Of a stretch of 64,000 nt of DNA, positions 53,046-60,820 are shown one piece after another. Position 1 is the stretch's first letter. Every line of letters starts with the position of its first letter. The stretch comes from Chlorogloeopsis sp. ULAP01 (GTDB taxonomy: Bacteria; Cyanobacteriota; Cyanobacteriia; Cyanobacteriales; Nostocaceae). The stretch lies in the NCBI RefSeq assembly GCF_030381805.1, contig NZ_JAUDRH010000007.1:310001-374000 (forward strand), read 5' to 3'. Both the position numbers and the translations under genes were made by a program. The notes below the pieces were generated by a model. It did no database searches. It was not told the DNA's origin and saw only the letters and a list, made by a program, of their open reading frames with translations.

Positions 53046-54023
53046 ATGACTATCAGCATCTCGTATCAAGCATTCTGGGAACTGTTTAGGGAAGTTGATG
53101 AGACTAGACAAAATTTTGACCCAGCAGATAAGTTTGATGTGATTTGGAAGTATCCTCAAGAACTTGGTGAAGGGTATCTTCGTGCAATTAAATTGCAACA
53201 GGGTTTGGAGTTAGAGATATCTAGCTATCAGTTACGAGATAACCTCATCATGCAACTACCAGATCGCCCCCATCCAGTACAATATAGCTTTTTGTTCTCA
53301 GGAAGTTGGAGCAGTGAAGAGACTAGTTTGATGCCTGGGCAATATAGCCTTTGTGGTAGTGGTACATATCCACAAGGAAGCTGTCAACAGTCAAATGAGC
53401 AAAGATTTTTGGAGATTAATGTACATATAAACCCAAATATATTTCGTGTATTAGCAGGGGATGAGTCAGGAGAAATATCACAAAAATTACACCACTTGAT
53501 TAAAAAGCCCATTTATGAGTGCTATACCCGAACTGGCACAAAAACTCCAGCAATGCAAGCTGTACTGCACCAAATTTTAAATTGTCCATATCAAGGTGCT
53601 GTAAAAAGAATGTATTTTGAAGGGAAAGCTTTAGAGTTGATGGCGTTGCTATTAGAGCAAGAACTAGAATTACAAGACAGTAGCAAAGAAGATTTATCGT
53701 TAAAACCCGATAAAGTTGAGTGTATTCAGTACGCTAAGGAAATTTTACACAAAAATTTGAATAATCCCCCTTCTTTGATGGAATTAGCACGGCTAGTCGG
53801 TTTGAATGACTGTACGCTAAAACAGGGATTTAAGTTAGTCTTTGGCACAACAGTATTTGGCTATCTCTATGACTTACGGATGGAACAAGCGCGGCTGTTA
53901 TTACAGGAAGACAGGATGAATGTCACTGAAGTTGCAAAAGCAATAGGATACACTAACAGCAAAAGTTTTGCTACTGCATTTAAACGAAAATTTGGGATCA
54001 GTCCTAGCGATTGTGGGCAATAG
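53046..54023 (+). CDS. AraC-family transcription regulator (PchR-like)
   Basis: This regulator has 325 residues from ATG 53046; an earlier in-frame ATG at 53007 is less likely. An N-terminal sensor domain (about 1-210) contains QGLELEISSYQL and LEINVHINPNIFRVL. The C-terminal DNA-binding domain has two helix-turn-helix units: SLMELARLVGLNDCTLKQGFK and VTEVAKAIGYTNSKSFATAFKRKFGISPS. This layout is that of PchR-like regulators, which activate siderophore uptake genes when the ferric siderophore is bound. It precedes the TonB receptor gene by 235 bases, where a direct-repeat site lies. Confidence 0.92.
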   Translation: MTISISYQAFWELFREVDETRQNFDPADKFDVIWKYPQELGEGYLRAIKLQQGLELEISSYQLRDNLIMQLPDRPHPVQYSFLFSGSWSSEETSLMPGQYSLCGSGTYPQGSCQQSNEQRFLEINVHINPNIFRVLAGDESGEISQKLHHLIKKPIYECYTRTGTKTPAMQAVLHQILNCPYQGAVKRMYFEGKALELMALLLEQELELQDSSKEDLSLKPDKVECIQYAKEILHKNLNNPPSLMELARLVGLNDCTLKQGFKLVFGTTVFGYLYDLRMEQARLLLQEDRMNVTEVAKAIGYTNSKSFATAFKRKFGISPSDCGQ

Positions 54024-54024
54024 T

Positions 54025-54059
54025 AAAAAATTCCGTTTACGTGACAAAAAATTCCGTTT
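54025..54059 (+). promoter_or_regulatory. direct repeat, candidate AraC/PchR-type operator
   Basis: The 14-bp sequence AAAAAATTCCGTTT occurs twice without mismatch, at 54025-54038 and 54046-54059, a period of 21 bp (two helical turns). It begins one base after the araC-type stop and lies 200 bases before the receptor ATG. Tandem same-face sites are typical for AraC-family activators. Confidence 0.65.
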
Positions 54060-54258
54060 GAATAACCTTGTCTAGTTCCATAGCCAAAGAGATTTCTATA
54101 AGCTTTTTAATAAAGATTCTTAACTGTCAATAGTTTGTTGCTTCTCATAACTGCTAGTAGAGGTGCTATTTATTTCATCTGTGCAAAGAAGTTTTGTAGG
54201 TTACAGACTATTTTGTATAGGAATTTTTATCATTTTTGCCACTTTGGTACGTGGAGTT

Positions 54259-56838
54259 ATGTCGCATCGACTGCAAAGACTGGTTTTGACGACGGGTATT
54301 GTTTGGGGGTTGATGATTCACACAGCAAGAGCACAAGAGGGACAAACGCCTACTCCCATACAAAACATTTCCCAATCTTCAGTTCCCAATGCTCAATTAC
54401 AAATTCAGGTGACGGGAGTCAAGGTGAATCCCACTGACAAAGGTGTGGAGGTAATTTTACAAACTTCTCAAGGAGAACAGTTGCAAATCACAAATCGCAG
54501 TGCCGAAAATAACTTTATTGCAGATATTCCTAATGCTCAACTACGTTTACTCAGTGGTAATGCTTTCACATTCAGTTCCCAAAACCCAGTTGAGGGAATT
54601 ACTGAGATAAAGGTTACAAACTTTGATGCCAATACTATCAGGGTGACAGTCACGGGTAAAACAGGGTTGCCAACAGTTGAGTTGTTTGACACTGATGAAG
54701 GTTTGATTTTAGGTTTTATACCTGCGGCAACTGCAATGCAAAACCCCACCCCACCTACGGCACCCCTCCCCTTACCAAGGGGAGGGGAAGGGGAGGGGTT
54801 AGAAGAGCCATCAGCGCAGCAGGATGAACCGATTGAATTGGTAGTAACGGGTGAGCAAGACACATACACCGTAATTGATGCTACAACTGCCACCAGAACT
54901 AATACACCGCTACGTGACATCCCCCAATCAATTCAGGTAGTTCCCGAACAGGTGTTGCAAGACCAGAAAGTTATCAGATTAGATGAAGCGGTTCGTAACG
55001 TGAGTGGAGTTGTCCCTGATGGAAGTTTTGCTAATACGAGAGACGGCTTTAACATTCGCGGTTTCTCTGGTTTTTTTAGAAACATTTTACAAGATGGTTT
55101 TGGTATTACAAATGTTGGTGGGTTCAACGAAACTGCCAATTTGGAGCGAGTAGAAGTCCTCAAGGGCCCAGCTTCAGTTTTGTACGGCAATCTCGAACCA
55201 GGAGGAGTGATTAATCTGGTTACTAAAAAACCTTTGTTTGAGCCGTTTTATTCAGCTGAGGTGGAAATAGGAAACTACTCGTTCTATCGAGGTGCATTAG
55301 ATATATCAGATCCTTTAAATCCTGACAAAACTTTACGCTATCGACTGAATACGGTTTACCAAAACTCAGGTTCTTTCCGCGATTTTGATCAACGTATTCA
55401 GCGCACCTTTATTACACCTGTAGTTAGCTGGCAAATCGGCAAGCAAACAGATTTAACTCTGGGATTTAGTTACTTGAACGATGAACGACCTTTTGACCGT
55501 GGTTTGATAGCTATTGGTAATGGAGTTGCTGATATCCCCTATCACCGTCTTTTGGGTGAACCAGATGATGTTATTAGGCTAGAAGAAGTTAATGCTAACT
55601 ATCAGTTAGAGCATCGTTTCAACGAAAATTGGAAACTCCGTAACGCATTTCGATTCCTGTCAACTGATACTTTTGACTACCGTGCCGAGCCAGTTATCCT
55701 GGATGAGGAAACGGGAGAATTACAAAGAAATTTCAGATCTAATGATGATATTGCCAAAAGATATGGGATGCAAACCGATTTAACTGGTAAGTTCAAAACT
55801 GGTTTTGTAGAACATACTCTTCTATTTGGCGTTGATTTGTCTAGAACTACTTTTGAAGGAACACAAAAACGATTACCAGCAGGTTTGACCCCAAGCATCA
55901 ATATTTTTAACCCTGTTTACAACCAAATACCAAGACCCAATCTTTCAGAACTGACAAATGTAGTGCGTGATAACAACAATAGTACAAATTTGTTAGGTAT
56001 CTTTTTGCAAGATCAGATGGCGCTGACGAACAATTTGAAATTGGTAGTTGGTGGACGGTTTGATATTGTAGACCAAGAGAGCAAAAATAATCTAAGTAAT
56101 ACTACATCCAACCAATACGATGAAGCTTTTACTCCCCGTGTTGGTATGGTATACCAACCAATTCAGGAAATCTCGCTCTACGCTAGCTACAGCCAATCAT
56201 TTCAACCAAATTTTGCCACTAGATTTGATGGTTCTTTCCTAGAACCAGAGCGTGGTCAGCAGTACGAAGTGGGTATTCGAGGTGAATTCCTTAATAGCAA
56301 ACTGGTAACTAATATAGCAGCCTATGAAATCACTAAGTCCAATGTTGCTACTACAGATCTAGCTAACCCAGGATTCAGTGTTGCTGTAGGGGAACAGAGA
56401 AGTAGGGGAATCGAGTTTGATGTTGCCGGAGAGATTCTTCCTGGATGGAATATTATCGCTTCCTATGCCTATACTGATGCCAAAGTTACCAAAAGTAATG
56501 CGGGACTTGAGGGCAATAGATTGAGTAACGTTCCTTACAATGCAGCTAGCCTTTGGACTACCTATGAAATTCAAACAGGAAATCTTCAAGGATTAGGGTT
56601 TGGAGTTGGGGTATTTTTTGTGGGAGAGCGCGAAGGCGATCTGGAAAATACATTCCAAGTACCTAGCTATGTCCGTACAGACGCATCTATTTTTTTCCGT
56701 ACAGATAATTGGAGAGCTGCTCTTAATTTCAAAAACCTTTTCGATGTTCAGTACATCCGCACGACTGACAGCTTTAGGTCAGCCATTATTCCTGGTGAGC
56801 CTTTTACCGTCATTGGTACAGTAGCAGTAGAGTTTTAA
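54259..56838 (+). CDS. TonB-dependent siderophore receptor with AMIN domain
   Basis: This is an outer-membrane ferric-siderophore receptor of 859 residues. ATG 54259 gives a normal signal peptide (cleavage near ARAQEG); a GTG at 54163 is rejected. An AMIN domain (about 35-145) precedes the plug, a cyanobacterial trait, and binds peptidoglycan. The plug (about 190-310) has IPQSIQVVPEQVLQDQ, DGFNIRGF and VEVLKGPASVLYG, followed by GGVINLVTKKP. The 22-strand barrel ends in Phe. The linker APLPLPRGGEGEG is encoded by a dispersed palindrome. Genes for a FecB-like protein and two ABC proteins follow. Confidence 0.95.
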   Translation: MSHRLQRLVLTTGIVWGLMIHTARAQEGQTPTPIQNISQSSVPNAQLQIQVTGVKVNPTDKGVEVILQTSQGEQLQITNRSAENNFIADIPNAQLRLLSGNAFTFSSQNPVEGITEIKVTNFDANTIRVTVTGKTGLPTVELFDTDEGLILGFIPAATAMQNPTPPTAPLPLPRGGEGEGLEEPSAQQDEPIELVVTGEQDTYTVIDATTATRTNTPLRDIPQSIQVVPEQVLQDQKVIRLDEAVRNVSGVVPDGSFANTRDGFNIRGFSGFFRNILQDGFGITNVGGFNETANLERVEVLKGPASVLYGNLEPGGVINLVTKKPLFEPFYSAEVEIGNYSFYRGALDISDPLNPDKTLRYRLNTVYQNSGSFRDFDQRIQRTFITPVVSWQIGKQTDLTLGFSYLNDERPFDRGLIAIGNGVADIPYHRLLGEPDDVIRLEEVNANYQLEHRFNENWKLRNAFRFLSTDTFDYRAEPVILDEETGELQRNFRSNDDIAKRYGMQTDLTGKFKTGFVEHTLLFGVDLSRTTFEGTQKRLPAGLTPSINIFNPVYNQIPRPNLSELTNVVRDNNNSTNLLGIFLQDQMALTNNLKLVVGGRFDIVDQESKNNLSNTTSNQYDEAFTPRVGMVYQPIQEISLYASYSQSFQPNFATRFDGSFLEPERGQQYEVGIRGEFLNSKLVTNIAAYEITKSNVATTDLANPGFSVAVGEQRSRGIEFDVAGEILPGWNIIASYAYTDAKVTKSNAGLEGNRLSNVPYNAASLWTTYEIQTGNLQGLGFGVGVFFVGEREGDLENTFQVPSYVRTDASIFFRTDNWRAALNFKNLFDVQYIRTTDSFRSAIIPGEPFTVIGTVAVEF
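54763..54787. repeat. CCCCTCCCCTT palindrome inside the TonB receptor gene
   Basis: CCCCTCCCCTT (54763-54773) is mirrored by AAGGGGAGGGG (54777-54787), a perfect 11-bp stem. It is translated in frame as part of the linker between AMIN and plug domains. Related copies lie at 14578-14602 and 60766-60788. Confidence 0.85.
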
Positions 56839-56936
56839 AAGGATAGTCTGCGTGAAACTAGTCAGTTTTACTCTTGCTTGTGAAATTACTCCCTATTTTT
56901 CTCTCCCGAAAATGGCAAAAGAGAGATGAGCCGGAA

Positions 56937-57923
56937 ATGTGCAAAAAACTCTATCACGTAGTTTTACTATCTTTGCTTGGCACCCTAATTGTTTTTATGG
57001 TTTCTGCCTGCAACAACCAAACTGCTGATACTGTAACTAAGTTTGATAGTTCCTTTTCTACGGCAAACTGTCGTGTTATCAAATATGCAATGGGGAAAAC
57101 TTGCGTTTCCATTAACCCGCAACGTACTGTTGTACTTGGCAGTTTGGATTATGCCCTGAGTCTGGGAGTAAAGCCCATTGGTAGCGATGGAATAGATAAC
57201 AAAGCTTATCTAAAGGACAAAATTGCAGGGATCGAGAATATTGGGGCAATTAATGCACCGAGTCTAGAAAAAATTTTGGCATTAAAGCCGGATCTCATTT
57301 TAGGTGGAGACTTTCTTGATGGTAGCTACAGTGTTCTGTCAAGTATTGCGCCAACAATTTTGATTCCATTTAAACATAGTGGTGATTGGAAACAATTCTT
57401 CAGACGCTATGCACAAGTGTTGGGAAAAACAGCAGAATCAGAGCAAGTCATGAACGATTACTATGCGCGACTGGAGGAATTCAAGCAACAAATAGGCAAT
57501 CAGGCAAACCAACTCAAAGTCTCAATTGTTCGAGTCTATCCAAACCAGGTAAGTCTCTATCTCAAAGATTCTTTTTGTGGCACTATCGTCGCCGATGCGG
57601 GGTTATCTCGTGCCTCCTCCCAGAATCTCAACGCAGAGGAAGCTAAAACTTTATTTGGAACTGAAATTCAGTACACAATTAGCCGAGAAAAATTACAAAG
57701 TGCTGATGGAGATGTGATTTTCCTCTGGTCTTACGGCCATCAGAATGCGATCGCTCAACAGTCACAAGCGCAAAAGGAAAAACTCAAAGCCGATCCGCTT
57801 TGGTCTACCCTCAAAGCAGTGCAACAAAATCAAGTTTACGAAGTGCCAGAATACTGGTTTGGTGATGGCCCGATCGCAGCGAATGCCGTTATTGATGATT
57901 TATTTAAGTATCTAGTGAAGTAA
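56937..57923 (+). CDS. iron-siderophore-binding lipoprotein (FecB-like)
   Basis: This is a periplasmic siderophore-binding protein of 328 residues with a type III (helical backbone) fold. ATG 56937 yields a signal with lipobox (FMVSACNN, Cys near residue 25); an upstream in-frame start at 56874 gives a poor extra segment. TVVLGSLDYALSLGVKPIG, SLEKILALKPDLILGGDF and WSTLKAVQQNQVYEVPEYWFGDGP are standard FecB/FhuD features. It should carry ferric siderophore to an inner-membrane permease. No FecCD-type permease gene follows; instead the next gene begins 2 bases after the stop. Confidence 0.92.
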   Translation: MCKKLYHVVLLSLLGTLIVFMVSACNNQTADTVTKFDSSFSTANCRVIKYAMGKTCVSINPQRTVVLGSLDYALSLGVKPIGSDGIDNKAYLKDKIAGIENIGAINAPSLEKILALKPDLILGGDFLDGSYSVLSSIAPTILIPFKHSGDWKQFFRRYAQVLGKTAESEQVMNDYYARLEEFKQQIGNQANQLKVSIVRVYPNQVSLYLKDSFCGTIVADAGLSRASSQNLNAEEAKTLFGTEIQYTISREKLQSADGDVIFLWSYGHQNAIAQQSQAQKEKLKADPLWSTLKAVQQNQVYEVPEYWFGDGPIAANAVIDDLFKYLVK

Positions 57924-57925
57924 TC

Positions 57926-58924
57926 ATGAATATCTCTATCAACAAGACTCGCAACAATTGCCATTTCTGTTCCGAGATATCCCAAGCAAATGGTGAAAAT
58001 CCCATCGGTTCAGCCATAGTTGTAGAACAATACTTAATTATTGAAGCTGCACAACCCTGGCCAATTAACATTTGGATTGAGCCTAACCCCATGCCGCAGG
58101 GTGTATTAGAAGCATTGAATTTTGTTTGGCAGTGTGGTGGAAAAATTCGACAACTAGCGATCGCACCAGACAAAGAATACTCTCATCCAGATTACACTCG
58201 TGTATTATACTATCGCCGACCAGCCAAATTTTTTGCCCAATTTGAGAAGCACGAGTTTATCGTACCTCATGCTTTAGTTGGCTCTTTGGCATTAGCTTTA
58301 CTCAAACAACCAGAAGAACTACCAAATTTTATACAGTATCGCCAACAAACAAACCACATTCGAGAGTTACTCGTTTGCACCCATGGCAATGTTGATGCGG
58401 CTTGTAGCAGATTTGGTTATCCAATTTATCAAAAATTGCGTTCTGAATACGCTGCTGCAAACAGTAACCTGCGTGTTTGGCGATGCAGTCATTTTGGTGG
58501 ACACCAGTTTGCCCCTACCTTAGTTGATTTACCCCAAGGACAATACTGGGGACATTTGCAGCCAGAAATTTTAGATTTATTAGTACGACGTAATGGTTCC
58601 GTGAGAGAACTTTACCCATACTACCGGGGATGGGGTGGTTTATCTAAATTTGAACAAATTGCCGAACGAGAGATTTGGATGCAAGAAGGCTGGAGGTGGC
58701 TCGAATATCATAAAGCAGGTCAAGTTTTAGCAAGTGATGAAATTAACAAAGAATGGGCTGATGTTCGCATTGATTTCACTACGGTGGATGGAAGTATCAG
58801 CAGTGCTTATGAAGCGAGGGTAGAGGTCAAAGGCTCTGTAATCACAGCCTGGAACTCAGCACAACAGCCATCTTTAGAGGAAGTCAAGCAGTATCGCGTC
58901 AGTAGTCTAGTGAAATTGGCATGA
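57926..58924 (+). CDS. sucraseferredoxin-like [2Fe-2S] thioredoxin-fold protein
   Basis: This is a cytosolic protein of 332 residues from the sucrase/ferredoxin-like family, which has a thioredoxin fold with an iron-sulphur centre. The signatures LLVCTHGNVDAACSRFG near residue 155 and WRCSHFGGHQFAPT near 190 are clear and supply Cys and His candidates for the cluster. It is translationally coupled: 2 bp after the FecB-like gene, with a 4-bp overlap onto the ABC gene. In such a setting a likely role is reduction of imported ferric siderophore to release Fe(II). This is inference, since the family has few characterised members. Confidence 0.88.
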   Translation: MNISINKTRNNCHFCSEISQANGENPIGSAIVVEQYLIIEAAQPWPINIWIEPNPMPQGVLEALNFVWQCGGKIRQLAIAPDKEYSHPDYTRVLYYRRPAKFFAQFEKHEFIVPHALVGSLALALLKQPEELPNFIQYRQQTNHIRELLVCTHGNVDAACSRFGYPIYQKLRSEYAAANSNLRVWRCSHFGGHQFAPTLVDLPQGQYWGHLQPEILDLLVRRNGSVRELYPYYRGWGGLSKFEQIAEREIWMQEGWRWLEYHKAGQVLASDEINKEWADVRIDFTTVDGSISSAYEARVEVKGSVITAWNSAQQPSLEEVKQYRVSSLVKLA

Positions 58925-60684
58925 TGAAAATTGGACTACAGCAATACTGGAAATTACTCGTAGATTATCTCAAACCTCAAAAGGGAAGGGTTTTCAAGTT
59001 TGCGATCGCCCTCCTGGTTAGCATCGGATTACAATTAGTCAACCCCCAAATTCTGCGCTATTTCATTGACACAGCCGTAGCTGGTGGTTCTGGACAAAAC
59101 TTACTCCTCGCCGCCTTATTATTTATAGGTGTAGCTTTAATCACTCAAGTCATCACAATTGCTGCCACATACTACGGCGAAAACGTTGCTTGGAGAGCCA
59201 CTAACGCCTTGCGTGCTGATTTAGTTGAGCATTGTTTGAGACTAGATTTATCCTTTCATAAACTCTCTACACCCGGTGAGTTACTAGAACGAGTAGACGG
59301 AGACGTTCACACTCTTTCCCAATTTTTCTCGAAATTTACCATTCAAATCTTGGGCAATTTGCTGTTGATATTGGGTATAGTCATCGTCCTGTTTGCAGAA
59401 GATTGGCGAGCAGGTTTAGCGATCGCATTGTTTGCCTTGACAGGGCTATTTATCTTAATTCGCCTGCGTTCGATAGCTGTTCCTTATTGGCGAACTTATC
59501 GCCAAATCAGTGCCGAGTTTTTTGGTTTCATCGGTGAACAACTCGCGGGGATGGAGGATATTCGAGCCAATGGGGCTAGAAGTTATGTCATGCAACGCTT
59601 CCACAAAATTTTGCAAGGCTGGTTGCCTAATTATCAACAAGCACGCTTCGCCGATACAACTCTGTGGACAACAACTGTAGGTATCTTTGCTTTAGGTCAG
59701 GCGATCGCTTTGGGTGTAGGTTCTTACCTTTGGACTCAAAAGATTATTACTATCGGTTCAGTATATCTACTGTATTATTACACCACTCTTTTGAGCGAAC
59801 CAATTCAGCAAATTCGCGACCAAATCGAAGACCTGCAACAAGCAGAAGCCAGTATTTACCGCATTCAAGATTTATTTCAAGTTAAATCTCAACTCGGTGC
59901 AGGAGGTGAAAAGCAACTTCCTGGTGGCGCACTTTCCGTAACTTTTGAGAACGTCTCCTTTAGCTACAATGAGCGGGAATCGGGAACTGAGGATTTAGTA
60001 CTGCAAGATATATCCTTTAATTTACCTGCTGGGCATCTATTGGGTTTACTGGGGCGTACAGGTAGCGGTAAATCTTCCCTAGCGCGGTTATTACTGAGGC
60101 TATATGACCCTCAATCAGGCGTAATTCGGTTGGGAGGTGTACTTATTGACCAAACTCCCTTAATAGATTTACCTCAAAAAGTGGGATTAGTCACTCAGGA
60201 TGTACAACTATTTCAAACTACAGTTCGGAATAATCTCACCTTTTTTAACCAGAACATTAGCGACGAACGCATCTATGAAACCTTAGAAATATTGGGATTA
60301 TCAACATGGTTGCACTCATTACCCCAAGGCTTAGATACAAACTTGGGGCCAGATAGCAGCGGTTTATCTGCGGGACAAGCACAGTTACTAGCATTTACGC
60401 GAGTGTTTCTCAAAGATCCCGGTTTAGTGATTCTAGATGAAGCCTCTTCTCGCCTCGATCCCATTACAGAGAAACTCATTGAAAAAGCTGTAGACAATTT
60501 ATTAACTGGACGTACAGGCATTATTATTGCCCATCGTTTAGCAACTGTAGAAAGAGCCAATCAAATCTTAATTTTGGAACAAGGTCAAATTATTGAATAC
60601 GGTAAACGAGAAGAATTAATAAAAAATCCTCACTCACGTTTTGCTCAATTATTACAAACTGGTCTAACCAATTTATTAACCTAA
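58921..60684 (+). CDS. half-size ABC transporter, exporter fold (subunit 1)
   Basis: This 587-residue protein has six membrane helices (about 20-310) joined to an ATPase. Walker A is GRTGSGKSS near residue 380, Q-loop is VTQDVQLF, Walker B is LVILDEASSRLD with the catalytic Glu, and H-loop is IIAHRLATV. The signature reads LSAGQ instead of LSGGQ. The ATGA start overlaps the preceding gene by 4 bp. The next gene is the second half transporter with complementary changes, so they most likely form a heterodimer. Exporter-fold proteins normally secrete, yet IrtAB and YbtPQ import siderophores, so direction is open. Confidence 0.9.
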   Translation: MMKIGLQQYWKLLVDYLKPQKGRVFKFAIALLVSIGLQLVNPQILRYFIDTAVAGGSGQNLLLAALLFIGVALITQVITIAATYYGENVAWRATNALRADLVEHCLRLDLSFHKLSTPGELLERVDGDVHTLSQFFSKFTIQILGNLLLILGIVIVLFAEDWRAGLAIALFALTGLFILIRLRSIAVPYWRTYRQISAEFFGFIGEQLAGMEDIRANGARSYVMQRFHKILQGWLPNYQQARFADTTLWTTTVGIFALGQAIALGVGSYLWTQKIITIGSVYLLYYYTTLLSEPIQQIRDQIEDLQQAEASIYRIQDLFQVKSQLGAGGEKQLPGGALSVTFENVSFSYNERESGTEDLVLQDISFNLPAGHLLGLLGRTGSGKSSLARLLLRLYDPQSGVIRLGGVLIDQTPLIDLPQKVGLVTQDVQLFQTTVRNNLTFFNQNISDERIYETLEILGLSTWLHSLPQGLDTNLGPDSSGLSAGQAQLLAFTRVFLKDPGLVILDEASSRLDPITEKLIEKAVDNLLTGRTGIIIAHRLATVERANQILILEQGQIIEYGKREELIKNPHSRFAQLLQTGLTNLLT

Positions 60685-60765
60685 GAAGTTATTTCAAAAA
60701 TGATTAACAATGATTAAAATCATTGATTGATGCGAGTATGTCATTTTCAAAAAAATATTCTTGCT

Positions 60766-60788
60766 CCCTCTCCTTAGTAAGGAGAGGG
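60766..60788. repeat. CCCTCTCCTT palindrome between the two ABC genes
   Basis: CCCTCTCCTT (60766-60775) is mirrored at 60779-60788. It lies in the 136-base gap between the ABC genes and would supply a false N-terminal extension if translation began at 60761. Confidence 0.8.
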
Positions 60789-60820
60789 TTGGGGTGAGGT
60801 TCTACGACCTACGAATCATT

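Noticed and set aside
54163..54258. GTG-initiated extension of the TonB receptor
   Set aside because: It would put 32 extra residues and a second hydrophobic segment before a perfectly normal signal peptide at ATG 54259.
60761..60820. N-terminal extension of ABC subunit 2
   Set aside because: It would translate a dispersed palindrome; ATG 60821 gives the normal family start.
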